From contig PNAA01000049.1 in the NCBI GenBank assembly GCA_003169975.1, positions 57,499 to 106,208 on the forward strand: a stretch of 48,710 nt of DNA. Direction: 5' to 3'. The translations under genes and the position numbers were made by a program. Positions 34,290-43,009 of the stretch are shown here, one piece after another. The first letter of the stretch is position 1. Each line of letters starts with the position of its first letter. The stretch is from Spartobacteria bacterium (GTDB taxonomy: Bacteria; Verrucomicrobiota; Verrucomicrobiia; Chthoniobacterales; UBA10450). The notes under the pieces were generated by a model, which had not been told where the DNA came from, ran no database searches, and worked only from the letters and a program-made list of their open reading frames with translations.

Positions 34290-34580
34290 TCAGGCTGAGG
34301 GCATGCCTTCATGCACGCGCAGGTGCGCGAGCGCCGGGAAGAAAAGCGACGGAAACGGTGTGGCCCAGGCTGCCTTCTCCGCTTCGCGGACCGCGCGCGC
34401 GATCCATTCGTGTTCGGCCGGAAACGCTTCTTCGTATTGCGCCTGAATCGCGGTGCGGAGGCGGGCGATTCCGTTTTTCAACTTCTGGCAATAATCCGCC
34501 GGAGCGTTCTCGGGCGGACGGCAGTTGCCTGCTTTCGGGAGATTCTTTCTCGCATTAAGGGAGTTTACTTGACTGGTCAT
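34290..34580 (-). CDS. Small hypothetical protein between TetR and SDR genes
   Basis: The 96-residue soluble protein contains DYCQKLKNGIARLRTAIQAQ and the charged helix EHEWIARAVREAEKAAWATP, with no recognised domain. It fits the spacing of the run (44 bp below tetR, 27 bp above the SDR). An LTTAL-like amphipathic pattern suggests a helical fold. Its own start region contains TTGACTGGTCA (34569-34579), which resembles both halves of the TetR operator placed side by side. It is probably real but functionally unassigned. Confidence 0.6.
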   Translation of the reverse strand: MTSQVNSLNARKNLPKAGNCRPPENAPADYCQKLKNGIARLRTAIQAQYEEAFPAEHEWIARAVREAEKAAWATPFPSLFFPALAHLRVHEGMPSA

Positions 34581-34624
34581 CTATATTGTCTTTCTAGGTT
34601 TGGTTTTATGAAAGATTGGATCTC

Positions 34625-35236
34625 TTATTTCCTCGCGCGCGCCGGCCGCGCCCCGAGCAACTCCAACGCCCCCGCCGCGAGGCCCCGGAGCGGTTGCACG
34701 TCGTTTTCAATGCGCGCCTGCGCCAGGCATCCTTGAAAAAATGCCACCAGCATGCGCGCTTTCGCTTTCGCATCCGGCGCCGCGATCAGGCCTTGCGCAT
34801 GCGCGTCGCGGATTGCCGACTCAAAGTATCGGGCGTTGCGATCGAGAATTTTGTGCACCTGATCACCGATCGCACGATCCTGCGTTCCGATCTCACAGCC
34901 GAGTGTACAATAGGGACAGCCCAGGACCGAACCGCACTCGCCGTGTCGCTTGGTCTGCCCTTCGTAAACGTGTTTGAAATAGCTGCTCAGACGCTCCAAC
35001 GGCGGAACCGCGGCCGAAAAAATCTCGTCCATCCGCGCCTTCTTGCGCTGCCAGTCCGCCTCCAGGGCCGCGACCGCCAGTTCGGATTTGGATGCGAAGA
35101 AATAATAAAAGCTGCCTTTTTTCGCGCCCGCCTTCTCGCAGATGGCATCGACCGAGGTGGATCCGTAGCTGTTTTCCCAGATCAGATCCATCGCAGCATT
35201 CATCAAGCGCTCCTTGGCGTCGCTTTTCCTCGGCAT
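34625..35236 (-). CDS. TetR/AcrR-family transcriptional regulator
   Basis: The 203-aa protein has a TetR N-terminal helix-turn-helix (KERLMNAAMDLIWENSYGST then VDAICEKAGAKKGSFYYFF). The ligand-binding domain contains CGSVLGCPYCTLGCEIG, whose four cysteines look like a metal or redox site. It heads a leftward run and is divergent from an MFS exporter, with 95 bp between the starts. That arrangement usually means it represses both. A perfect-armed operator lies in the gap. Confidence 0.9.
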   Translation of the reverse strand: MPRKSDAKERLMNAAMDLIWENSYGSTSVDAICEKAGAKKGSFYYFFASKSELAVAALEADWQRKKARMDEIFSAAVPPLERLSSYFKHVYEGQTKRHGECGSVLGCPYCTLGCEIGTQDRAIGDQVHKILDRNARYFESAIRDAHAQGLIAAPDAKAKARMLVAFFQGCLAQARIENDVQPLRGLAAGALELLGARPARARK

Positions 35237-35254
35237 GGAAGAAAATGCATATAG

Positions 35255-35270
35255 TTGACCAAACAGTCAA
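35255..35270. promoter_or_regulatory. Probable TetR operator (TTGACCAAACAGTCAA)
   Basis: TTGAC and GTCAA form an inverted repeat around six bases, between the divergent tetR and MFS starts. The right arm, read on the minus strand, also supplies a TTGACT -35-like hexamer. Placement 19 bp upstream of tetR fits autorepression. The match is by pattern only. Confidence 0.6.
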
Positions 35271-35331
35271 ATACTTTTTCCGGCCAATCTGGACGCGCTT
35301 CCGCATGTCCACGCTCGTGCTCTAGTTAGGC

Positions 35332-36909
35332 GTGTCCGTTTCCGTGCGATTGCCTTGCGACGAGCCGCTCATCCGGTCGCGCGCGGCCGCCGCCCCCTGT
35401 TCCAAAGCGGCCGGACGCTGGGTGCTTGCCGCGACGATCCTGGGATCGAGCATGGCCTTTATCGACGGCACGGTCGTCAATGTCGCGTTGCCCGCATTGC
35501 AGCGGGAATTGAACGCCAGCGTCGTTGACGTGCAGTGGGTCATCGAGGCCTATTCGCTCCTGCTCGCCGCTTTCCTCCTGTCCGGCGGTTCGTTAGGCGA
35601 TCAGTTCGGACGCCGGCGGATTTTTTTGCTCGGCATCATGCTTTTCTCCGCCGCCTCGGCCTGGTGCGGCTTCGCTTCGTCGATCGGTCAGTTGATCGCC
35701 GCCCGCGCAGTGCAGGGGTTTGGCGCCGCGCTGCTCGTCCCCGGCAGTCTGGCCATCATCAGCAGCTCGTTCCCGATGGAGGAGCGTGGTCGCGCGATCG
35801 GGACGTGGTCGGGCTTTAGCGCGATCACTGCGGCCGTCGGCCCGGTGCTTGGCGGATGGCTGATCGAACACGTCTCTTGGCGCGCGGTATTTTTTATCAA
35901 CATCCCGTTCGCGCTCGTCGTGATTGTCATCTCGCTCTGGCGCGTCCCGGAGAGTTCAAGCGAGAATAAAACCACCCTGGACTGGCGGGGCGCAATTCTC
36001 GGAGTCCTGGGCCTGGGAGCTTTAGTCTACGGGCTGATTGAATCATCCCGCCTCGGCTTCGCGCGTCCGTCAGTCGCGATTGCGCTCGCCGCCGCCGTTG
36101 TTCTCCTCGCTCTCTTCTTGATCATCGAGGGGAAAATTTCGCAGCCGATGTTGCCGCTCGCACTCTTCCGCTCCCGCACCTTTGCCGGCGCGAACCTGCT
36201 GACGTTTCTACTTTACGGGGCGCTGGGCGGGACCCTCTTTTTTCTCCCGTTGAATTTGATTCAGGTCCAGCATTACGCCCCGACTGCGGCGGGCGCGGCC
36301 CTCCTTCCATTCATCCTGATCATCTTCCTCCTTTCGCGTTGGTCCGGCGGTCTGGTCGAAAGGTGCGGCGCAAAGATTCCGCTGGTGGCGGGTCCATTGA
36401 TCGCCGCCGCGGGCTTCGCCCTCTTCCTGCGGCCTGAGGTCGGCGGCACTTACTGGACCACTTTTTTCCCGGCCATCGTCGTCCTCGGGACGGGGATGGC
36501 TGTGAGCGTCGCGCCCCTCACGACCGCAGTGATGAACTCCGTCCCGGAAAATCGCGTCGGTGTCGCTTCGGGAATTAACAACGCGATTTCACGCACCGCG
36601 GGTCTGCTTGCGCTCGCGGTATTCGGAATTGTGATGCTGCAGACCTTTAATCGCCGGCTCGACCAGCGCTTGTCGGGAATTCAGCTATCAGCACCAGCGC
36701 GCGAAGCGCTCGGGAGTCAGCGGGATAAACTCGCCGGCGCGGAGCTTCCGGCGGAATTGAATCCGGACACCCGGACGCTCCTCACCCGCGCGATCGAAGA
36801 ATCTTTCGTCGGCGGTTTTCGCGTCGTCATGGGGCTGGGTGTTCTCCTGGCCGTGGGGAGCGCGGTCACTGCCTCCGTTCTCATTCGCGCGGAATCCCGA
36901 AAGGCCTGA
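35332..36909 (+). CDS. MFS drug exporter, DHA2 (EmrB/QacA) type
   Basis: The 525-aa inner-membrane transporter has ~14 hydrophobic segments. Key DHA2 motifs are FIDGTVVNVALPALQRELN (motif D1), GGSLGDQFGRRRIFLLGI (motif A) and RAVQGFGAALLVPGSLAI (motif B); the C-terminal domain carries SGINNAISRTAGLLA. The GTG start at 35332 comes directly after an in-frame stop. It would extrude amphiphilic toxins using proton motive force. Being divergent from a TetR gene, it is the likely target of that regulator. No EmrA adaptor gene lies nearby. Confidence 0.92.
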   Translation: MSVSVRLPCDEPLIRSRAAAAPCSKAAGRWVLAATILGSSMAFIDGTVVNVALPALQRELNASVVDVQWVIEAYSLLLAAFLLSGGSLGDQFGRRRIFLLGIMLFSAASAWCGFASSIGQLIAARAVQGFGAALLVPGSLAIISSSFPMEERGRAIGTWSGFSAITAAVGPVLGGWLIEHVSWRAVFFINIPFALVVIVISLWRVPESSSENKTTLDWRGAILGVLGLGALVYGLIESSRLGFARPSVAIALAAAVVLLALFLIIEGKISQPMLPLALFRSRTFAGANLLTFLLYGALGGTLFFLPLNLIQVQHYAPTAAGAALLPFILIIFLLSRWSGGLVERCGAKIPLVAGPLIAAAGFALFLRPEVGGTYWTTFFPAIVVLGTGMAVSVAPLTTAVMNSVPENRVGVASGINNAISRTAGLLALAVFGIVMLQTFNRRLDQRLSGIQLSAPAREALGSQRDKLAGAELPAELNPDTRTLLTRAIEESFVGGFRVVMGLGVLLAVGSAVTASVLIRAESRKA

Positions 36910-36999
36910 GCGCCTAACGAGCAACGCGCGGGCAAGGCCGCGGCAAAAATCCTCACGCGCAGGTGACGCCTCGTGCACGTAGGTTAGATTGCAGCACGC

Positions 37000-37407
37000 A
37001 TGAACACGATCCGCGGAATCAAGCTGCGCTGGCTCCACGAGACGCTCGGCGACGCCACTCACCAACTCGCCCGGCTCCAGTTTACCCAGCTCACGCCGTA
37101 TCGCTGGCATCCGGCGATCAACGCTTTCCAGTGCGACAAAGGACTGCGCATCTGCGTGGATCTCGCCGGGGTCGATCGCTCGCAGGTTGCGCTCACCGTC
37201 GAGCCGCGACGCGTCGCGATTCGCGGCACGCGCGAGGCGCCGGAACCGACCGACGCCGAAGGGCGCGCCGTGCAAATGATCGCTTTCGAAATTGATTATG
37301 GGCCGTTTGAGCGCGTCGTCCAACTGCCGTTGCCGGTCGACGTCGCTCAAGTGCAAGCCGAGCAGCGCAACGGATTTCTTTGGATCGAGCTGCCCTTCAA
37401 AAGATGA
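37000..37407 (+). CDS. Small heat shock protein (Hsp20/alpha-crystallin)
   Basis: The 135-aa cytoplasmic holdase has an alpha-crystallin domain: PAINAFQCDKGLRICVDLAG (A/P-rich start), VALTVEPRRVAIRGTREAP (beta2-beta5 strands), FERVVQLPLPVDVAQVQAEQ and the closing motif GFLWIELPFKR. It binds unfolding proteins without ATP. The stop overlaps the lon start (ATGA), so aggregation control and degradation are translated together. No heat-shock promoter element (CIRCE) is visible upstream. Confidence 0.9.
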   Translation: MNTIRGIKLRWLHETLGDATHQLARLQFTQLTPYRWHPAINAFQCDKGLRICVDLAGVDRSQVALTVEPRRVAIRGTREAPEPTDAEGRAVQMIAFEIDYGPFERVVQLPLPVDVAQVQAEQRNGFLWIELPFKR

Positions 37408-39833
37408 ACGAACAACCCTTCAGCGCCTTGCAAGGGGCGGGTGAGACTCCCTCGGCGGTCAGCAGCGCCGTGCCGACCGGCGGACCCGACGCCGTGCCGG
37501 CAATTCCGGGCGTGCTCGCGATTCTTCCCGTCCGCGGCTTTGTCGTTTTCCCGCGGACCATGTCACCGATCAACGTCCAGCGCGCGGCGTCGATCCAGTT
37601 GCTCAACGAAACGTTGCCGCAAAACAAAATCATCGGCCTGCTCGCGCAACGCGACGAGACCAAGGATGAACCGACAGCGGAGGATCTTTACCAGGTCGGC
37701 ACCGCCGCGCTCGTGCTGAAATTGTTACGCCAGGCGGATGATCGCGTTGTCATTATCGTGCAGGCTTTGCGGCGTTTTACCGTCCGCAAAATTACGCAAA
37801 CGGCGCCGTTCCTACGAGCGGAAATCGAGTTGCTCGACATGCCGCCGGCTCCGGCGACAAAGGAATTTGAAGCCGCTTTCCGCAACTTGCGCGATTCGGC
37901 GGCGAAGCTGCTCGAGTTGACGCCGGACGTGCCCGAGCAGGCGCGTGCGATCGTCCTCGGAATGGAGGACGCCGAGGAGCTGACCGATTTTCTGGCGCCG
38001 AATCTGAACATCGATGTCGCGCAAAAGCAGGCGTTGCTTGAGGAGAACGACATCGAGAAACGTCTCCGCGCGGTGCAAACGAGCATCTCGGCGCAGCTCG
38101 AGATCGCGCAGATTCAACAGAAGTTGCAACAGGATGTGCAATCGCAATTTTCCGATGCGCAGCGCCGGGCCTACCTGCGCGAGCAGGTAAAGGCGATTCA
38201 GCGCGAGCTGGGCGAGGGCGATTCCGGCGCGGAAGAGCAGGTGACGCAATTGCGGCAAAAACTCGAAGCCGCGCAGCCACCGGAAGAGGTGATGAAACAG
38301 GCGGAGCGCGAATTGAAGCGGCTCGATTTCATTCCGCAAGCGAGCCCGGATTATTCGGTCATCGTCACCTACATCGAGACGATCGCGGAATTGCCCTGGT
38401 CGAAAATGAGCGACGACCATCTCGATCTCGACCAGGCGCAGCAGATTCTCGATCGCGATCATTACGATCTCGAAAAAGTGAAACGGCGGCTGATCGAATA
38501 TCTCGCCGTGCGTAAACTCAATCCGCAAGGGCACGGAGCGATTCTTTGTTTTCTCGGGCCGCCCGGGGTGGGCAAGACCAGCCTCGGCCAATCGATCGCC
38601 GACGCGCTCGGACGGAAGTTCGTTAGGCTGAGCCTCGGCGGGATTCGGGACGAGGCGGAAATCCGCGGCCATCGCCGCACCTACATCGGCTCGATGCCCG
38701 GCCGGATCATCCAGGAGCTGCGCCGGGCCGGGACACGCAACCCGGTCATGATGTTGGACGAGATCGACAAGATCGGCACCGATTTCCGCGGCGATCCCGC
38801 GAGCGCACTCCTCGAGGTGCTCGATCCGCGGCAGAACCACGCCTTTGTCGATCGTTACCTCGATGTGCCGTTTGATCTCTCGCAGATTATTTTCATCGCG
38901 ACCGCCAACTACATTGAAGGCGTCCCGGAACCGATGCGCGACCGGATGGAAATCATTTCCCTCGCCGGCTACACCGGCCGCGAGAAACTCGAGATCGCGC
39001 GCCGCTATCTCGTTAGGCGACAACTGGAGGAGAACGGGCTCAAGCCGGAGCAATGCGAATGGCAGGAAGAAGCGCTCGTTAGGGTAATCGACGACTACAC
39101 GCACGAAGCCGGGGTGCGCGAACTGGAGCGTCAGATCGGCGCCGTCTGTCGCAGCGTGGCGGCGCAAGTCGCGCGCGGCAAAACGGAGCACGTGACCATC
39201 ACGCCGGCAGTGGTCGCCGAGTTGCTCGGCCCGGCCCGCTACATGCACGATACGAAACTGGCGGTGAACAAACCGGGCGTCGTGACCGGTCTCGCCTACA
39301 CCCCGGCGGGCGGCGAAGTGATGCACATCGAAGCGACTCGTTACCCGGGCAAAGGCAACATCACCCTCACCGGCCAGATCGGAAACGTGATGAAAGAATC
39401 GATGCAGGCGGCCCTCAGCCTGGTGCGCAGTCGCGACGGTCAGATCGGGGCGAAAGCGGAGGATTTTCGCGAGATGGACATTCACGTTCATGTGCCGGCC
39501 GGCGCGGTGCCGAAGGATGGCCCCTCGGCCGGGGTGGCGATGTTCACGGCGCTCGCTTCCCTTTTCAGCAACACGCCGGTGCGTTCCGATGTCGCGATGA
39601 CGGGCGAAATCACCCTGCGCGGGCTCGTCCTGCCGATCGGCGGCCTGAAGGAAAAAAGCCTGGCCGCGATGCGCGCGGGCATCACGACCGTGATCATCCC
39701 GAAGCAGAATGAAAAAGATCTGGTCGACATTCCGGAAGAGGCGAAACAGAAGATGCAATTCGTGCCGGTGGAAACGGTCGACGAAGTCCTGAAGACAGCG
39801 CTCGAGCAGCCGCCGTCGCCCTACGAAGGTTAA
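37404..39833 (+). CDS. lon: ATP-dependent Lon protease
   Basis: I choose ATG 37404 (809 aa), overlapping the hsp20 stop, over the upstream frame start at 37380. Layout: LON substrate-binding domain (ILPVRGFVVFPRTMSPI ...), coiled helical region, AAA+ module with Walker A GPPGVGKTSLGQ, Walker B MMLDEIDKIG, arginine-finger region ISLAGYTGREK, then the serine-lysine protease domain with catalytic Ser in PKDGPSAGVAM and the lysine in GLKEKSLAAM. It degrades damaged or regulatory proteins in the cytoplasm. The length is typical of bacterial LonA. A hairpin follows the stop. Confidence 0.96.
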   Translation: MNEQPFSALQGAGETPSAVSSAVPTGGPDAVPAIPGVLAILPVRGFVVFPRTMSPINVQRAASIQLLNETLPQNKIIGLLAQRDETKDEPTAEDLYQVGTAALVLKLLRQADDRVVIIVQALRRFTVRKITQTAPFLRAEIELLDMPPAPATKEFEAAFRNLRDSAAKLLELTPDVPEQARAIVLGMEDAEELTDFLAPNLNIDVAQKQALLEENDIEKRLRAVQTSISAQLEIAQIQQKLQQDVQSQFSDAQRRAYLREQVKAIQRELGEGDSGAEEQVTQLRQKLEAAQPPEEVMKQAERELKRLDFIPQASPDYSVIVTYIETIAELPWSKMSDDHLDLDQAQQILDRDHYDLEKVKRRLIEYLAVRKLNPQGHGAILCFLGPPGVGKTSLGQSIADALGRKFVRLSLGGIRDEAEIRGHRRTYIGSMPGRIIQELRRAGTRNPVMMLDEIDKIGTDFRGDPASALLEVLDPRQNHAFVDRYLDVPFDLSQIIFIATANYIEGVPEPMRDRMEIISLAGYTGREKLEIARRYLVRRQLEENGLKPEQCEWQEEALVRVIDDYTHEAGVRELERQIGAVCRSVAAQVARGKTEHVTITPAVVAELLGPARYMHDTKLAVNKPGVVTGLAYTPAGGEVMHIEATRYPGKGNITLTGQIGNVMKESMQAALSLVRSRDGQIGAKAEDFREMDIHVHVPAGAVPKDGPSAGVAMFTALASLFSNTPVRSDVAMTGEITLRGLVLPIGGLKEKSLAAMRAGITTVIIPKQNEKDLVDIPEEAKQKMQFVPVETVDEVLKTALEQPPSPYEG

Positions 39834-39851
39834 AAGCGCTTGAGCGCTTTT
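39832..39851 (+). terminator. Stem-loop after lon, likely terminator
   Basis: AAAAGCGCT and AGCGCTTTT form a 9-bp perfect stem with a 2-base loop, starting at the lon stop codon (its TAA provides the first As). The terminal T-run is inside the stem, so it could terminate transcription in either direction, but the loop is short. Confidence 0.55.
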
Positions 39852-39859
39852 GAAGCGTG

Positions 39860-39935
39860 TTGTAGCGGCGGTCTATGACCGCCGAACCGTGCGTGAGACC
39901 GAAATGGGATCGACGCTCATAGAGCGCCGCTACAA
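39860..39935. repeat. Palindromic repeat TTGTAGCGGCGGTCTATGACCGCCG
   Basis: Ends TTGTAGCGGCG and CGCCGCTACAA are inverted around an inner hairpin (GGCGGTCTATGACCGCC) and a second, ATAGAGCG-type arm. It is a single copy in the window, in the lon-hypothetical gap, and looks like a REP/MITE-type element. Confidence 0.65.
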
Positions 39936-40015
39936 GTCGCGCAGACCTTTGATGCGATTACCATTTCCGGTCTTTCTGCTTGCGATTTTGCACCCGGTGA
40001 CCTGACACTCGCGCT

Positions 40016-40468
40016 GTGCGTAAACTAAAGCTGACGTTAGGCATCCTGATGATCGCGGCGCTCTTCGTTCCGTTGAGCGAGTGCTCCCGCGGTAAGAAAC
40101 TGGACACGCCGCCGCCCCCGAAAACGTTCGTGCAGAAGATTTTTCCGCGAAGCGACGCGCAGACCGATTACGACTACGGCGCGACGCGCCTCGGTCCTTC
40201 GCTCAATGGAGTGCTGACGTTGATCGCGTTTGGCTGGCCGTTAACGCTGGCCCTGCTCAATGGCCGCGTCTCAGGAAAACGACGCGCCTGGATCTTTTAC
40301 ACGCTCGAAATTCTGCTCGGTGCGGGGACGATCTACTGGATTTACGCGGTGACCGAGGCCAGCACACGGCTCTGGGGAGCATACTTCGTTTTCTCGCTGA
40401 CGATCGCTTATATCATCGCCGCACTGGTCGACCTTGGGCGAGGCCTGCGCGGCGCCCGGGCACCCTGA
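40016..40468 (+). CDS. Hypothetical membrane protein with signal-like N-terminus
   Basis: The 150-residue protein (GTG start) has a hydrophobic N-terminus (LTLGILMIAALFVPLSECSRG) followed by a soluble Pro-rich stretch, then three membrane segments (VLTLIAFGWPLTLALL, IFYTLEILLGAGTIYWIY, AYFVFSLTIAYIIAALVDL). The Cys after LSE is near a lipobox position but the glutamate at -1 is wrong for a lipoprotein. No family is recognised. It contains a Thr-Leu-Gly encoded by the CGTTAGGC octamer at 40035. It is independent of lon. Confidence 0.6.
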   Translation: MRKLKLTLGILMIAALFVPLSECSRGKKLDTPPPPKTFVQKIFPRSDAQTDYDYGATRLGPSLNGVLTLIAFGWPLTLALLNGRVSGKRRAWIFYTLEILLGAGTIYWIYAVTEASTRLWGAYFVFSLTIAYIIAALVDLGRGLRGARAP

Positions 40469-40739
40469 GTCCGCGGGCCCAGGAGCAATCCGGCCCGTTT
40501 CTTCGGTGATCCAATTAAAATTCTTGTCGCCGGCGCGGGCCGCGTTATGATTGCGGTCCCGAATGGAGATTCACGGCGCGCGCTTCTGAACCGGCAGCCA
40601 GGCTGGAAGTTAGCGCGACGGTGAAGACCCAAAGGATGCACAACCTAATCAGCCATTTAATTGCAGATCACCGGAACGTTCGCAGGGCCGTTTCGATTCA
40701 AGTTTCGCCGCGCCAAATATTCTTGGGCGCGGTTTTTTT
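40469..40739 (+). other. Noncoding leader region upstream of the AONS-like gene
   Basis: 271 bp with no credible open frame. It is GC-rich with several short complementary blocks (for example GGTGATCCAATTAA near 40505 and GCAGATCACCGG near 40662) and ends in a strong terminator-like hairpin right at the next start codon. I do not recognise any known riboswitch or T-box here. It may be a structured leader, but this is only a suggestion from the terminator position. Confidence 0.4.
40708..40739 (+). terminator. Rho-independent terminator abutting the next start codon (possible attenuator)
   Basis: Stem CCGCGCC / GGCGCGG closes a loop around AAATATTCTTG and is followed by seven Ts, immediately before the ATG of the following gene (40740). 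Such a terminator would end the upstream transcript. Because no space is left for a separate promoter after it, transcripts for the next gene must pass through it, as in an attenuator, or the start codon used is further downstream. Confidence 0.75.
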
Positions 40740-41993
40740 ATGAGCGATAACCCAGCCAAACTTAGCCTGAGTAATTTCCTGGCGGCCGAAGGAAAAGATC
40801 CGCTGCAAGCGCCCCCTACTTTCACCCGGTGGATGCAGGCGGGCGCATGGGCGATCGAACTTTACGAACCGGAATTGCTCTCCGCGGCCGATGCGCGGAC
40901 GACGATTACCTACGACGGAAAACCGCAGCGGGTCATCAACCTCTGCTCCTACAATTACCTCGGGCTGGCCAACCACCCGGAGGTGATCGCCGCGGCGCGC
41001 GAAGCCCTAACGACCCACGGCCTCGGCGCCTGTGGCTCGCCCATGCTCTCCGGCATGACCGATCTGCACCGCGAGCTGGAGCGCAAGGTCGCGCAATTCC
41101 TCGGCCGCGAAGACGCGATGCTTTTCAATAGTGGATTTGGCGGTGCGCTGGGGACGATTTCCGGACTGCTCCGGAAAAACGATGTCGCGGTGCTCGATAA
41201 TCGGTCGCACCTCAGCCTGCGCGACGGGGCGACTCTTTCGCGCTGCCGGGCCGAGAAATTCGAGCATAACGATCCCGCTTCGCTTGATGCGTCGTTAGGC
41301 CGGAACAAGGGAAAGCGCCAGTTGGTCGTGATTGAAGGAATTTATTCGATGGACGGCGATTTCGGAAATCTCGAGGAGCTGATCACTGTCGCGGAGTCGC
41401 ACGGCGCCAGCGTCTTCATCGACGAAGCGCATTCCACCCTGGCCTGCGGCGAGCACGGGCGCGGCGCCGCGGAAAAGTTTGGCGTCGAAGACCGCATTCC
41501 CCTGACCTACGGAACTTTTTCGAAAGCCTTCGGAGCGCTCGGCGGTTTCGTCGCCGGGTCGAGGGAGACATTGCAGTATCTCCGCTTTTACGCACACCCC
41601 TACGTTTACTCGTGCGCGCTGCCCGCGGTCGTGGTCGCGGCCATTCTGAAATCGCTCGAGATCGGCATGAGCCAGCCGCAGTTGCGCACGAAGCTCTGGG
41701 AAAACGCCGATTATTTTCATCAGCAACTCCGCGGCCTCGGGATCGATAGCGGCGCTTCCACCACCTATGTGATGCCGCTCGTGATCGGCGACCGCGAGCG
41801 CATGTACCGCCTCGGCCATGAACTGCGGAGTCGCGGGCTCTGGGTCGCGCCGGTCGATTATCCGGCGGTGCCGCAGGACCGAATTTGTTTCCGCGCCTGT
41901 GTCACCGCGCTCCATACCCGGGCGGATTTGGATGAAGCGCTCAACATTCTCGCCGACACGCTCGTGCCCAGCCTGCTGGCGCAACACGCCTGA
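40740..41993 (+). CDS. Alpha-oxoamine synthase (serine palmitoyltransferase-like)
   Basis: The 417-aa PLP enzyme belongs to the AONS family (KBL, BioF, ALAS, SPT). Motifs: NLCSYNYLGLANHPEV, GLGACGSPMLSGMTDLHREL, FNSGFGGALG, VIEGIYSMDGD, FIDEAHSTLACGEHGRG and the PLP lysine in TYGTFSKAFGALGGFVAG. AONS enzymes condense an amino acid with an acyl-CoA; SPTs make 3-ketosphinganine. Neighbouring phosphotransferase and GNAT genes favour sphingolipid synthesis over biotin or threonine use. The frame is open to ATG 40740, with no obvious ribosome-binding site and a terminator directly upstream. SPT versus KBL cannot be settled from motifs alone. Confidence 0.85.
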   Translation: MSDNPAKLSLSNFLAAEGKDPLQAPPTFTRWMQAGAWAIELYEPELLSAADARTTITYDGKPQRVINLCSYNYLGLANHPEVIAAAREALTTHGLGACGSPMLSGMTDLHRELERKVAQFLGREDAMLFNSGFGGALGTISGLLRKNDVAVLDNRSHLSLRDGATLSRCRAEKFEHNDPASLDASLGRNKGKRQLVVIEGIYSMDGDFGNLEELITVAESHGASVFIDEAHSTLACGEHGRGAAEKFGVEDRIPLTYGTFSKAFGALGGFVAGSRETLQYLRFYAHPYVYSCALPAVVVAAILKSLEIGMSQPQLRTKLWENADYFHQQLRGLGIDSGASTTYVMPLVIGDRERMYRLGHELRSRGLWVAPVDYPAVPQDRICFRACVTALHTRADLDEALNILADTLVPSLLAQHA

Positions 41994-42019
41994 GCGAGAG
42001 AGCATTCGACTCGTTAGGC

Positions 42020-42925
42020 ATGCCGGCCCAGGGGGAGAAAACGCCGGCCATTCAGGCGACCTACAAGGCGCGGGAGGTGGAGGGTTTTCTCGACCTCCAC
42101 TTCTATCGCAAAATCGGTTTTCAGCTCGCGCTCCTTTTTGCGAAGCTGAAAATGACACCCGCGCAGGTGACATGGTGCGGGGCGGCACTCGGCATCGCCG
42201 CCGGGCATCTTTATTTCTATCGCGATTTGCGACTGAACCTGCTCGGGATGGTATTGCACGTCCTCAGCAACGCGTTCGACAACGCCGATGGCCAACTGGC
42301 CCGCCTGACGAAACAGGGCAGCCGCAGCGGGCGAGCGCTTGATGGGCTGGCCGACAACCTCGTTTTCATCAGCGTCTATGCCCACCTTTGTCTGCGTTAT
42401 ACGGCCAGCGGCGGATCGCAGCTCGTCTGGCTCCTGGCGCTCGCTGCCGGGGCGAGCCATTCGCTGCAAAGCGCGGCGGCGGACTATTTTCGGAACGCCT
42501 ATCTCTATTTCGCCGATGAAAAAGGGCGCGCGGAACTGGATTCGTCCGCTGCGTTGCAGACGGAGTTTGATCGTTTACGCTGGCGGAATCAGCCTTGGAA
42601 GAAATTTCTGCTCCGGCTTTATCTTAACTACACGCGACAACAGGAATGGCTCGCACCGCGGTTGGGTGATCTCAAACGAGCCGCCGCGCGGACTAACGAC
42701 GTCTCGATCGCGGAAGCCTACCGCCAACGGAGCAAACCGTTGATCAGATGGCTGAATCTCCTCGCCACCAATCCGCGGATGATTCTGCTCTTTGCCTTGC
42801 TTCTGGCGGGCCAGCCCGTCTGGTATTTTGTCCTTGAGCTCACGCTTCTTAATCTCGTGCTCGCTTTTCTGCTGCGGGAAGAGAATGCCCTCTGCCGCCG
42901 TCTCCTCGCGAACCAGCCAACGTAA
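42020..42925 (+). CDS. CDP-alcohol phosphotransferase (inositol-phosphoceramide synthase-like)
   Basis: The 301-aa integral membrane protein has the full catalytic motif DG-x2-AR-x8-G-x3-D-x3-D (within ADGQLARL, then GRALDGLADN). The N-terminus ATYKAREVEGFLDLHFYRKI resembles, as I recall, the CDP-alcohol phosphotransferases in the inositol-lipid cluster of Bacteroides. The enzyme would move a phospho-alcohol from a CDP-activated donor to an acceptor alcohol in the membrane. It starts 26 bp after the AONS gene, and the octamer CGTTAGGC lies directly against its ATG (42012-42019). The substrate is inferred from context only. Confidence 0.82.
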   Translation: MPAQGEKTPAIQATYKAREVEGFLDLHFYRKIGFQLALLFAKLKMTPAQVTWCGAALGIAAGHLYFYRDLRLNLLGMVLHVLSNAFDNADGQLARLTKQGSRSGRALDGLADNLVFISVYAHLCLRYTASGGSQLVWLLALAAGASHSLQSAAADYFRNAYLYFADEKGRAELDSSAALQTEFDRLRWRNQPWKKFLLRLYLNYTRQQEWLAPRLGDLKRAAARTNDVSIAEAYRQRSKPLIRWLNLLATNPRMILLFALLLAGQPVWYFVLELTLLNLVLAFLLREENALCRRLLANQPT

Positions 42926-43009
42926 AAACGCCTAACGAACATCACGGAACGGATCGAAGTCGCCGAGGTCAGGCGGCACGCCGCAATCTTTGATCCCGCC
43001 CTGCACGCA

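Noticed and set aside
34569-34579. Second TetR operator at the small gene's start (TTGACTGGTCA)
   Set aside because: Half-sites are adjacent without the six-base spacer, so the resemblance is weak.
40469-40707. Known riboswitch upstream of the AONS-like gene
   Set aside because: I could not match the sequence to any riboswitch consensus I know; it is kept only as a possible structured leader.
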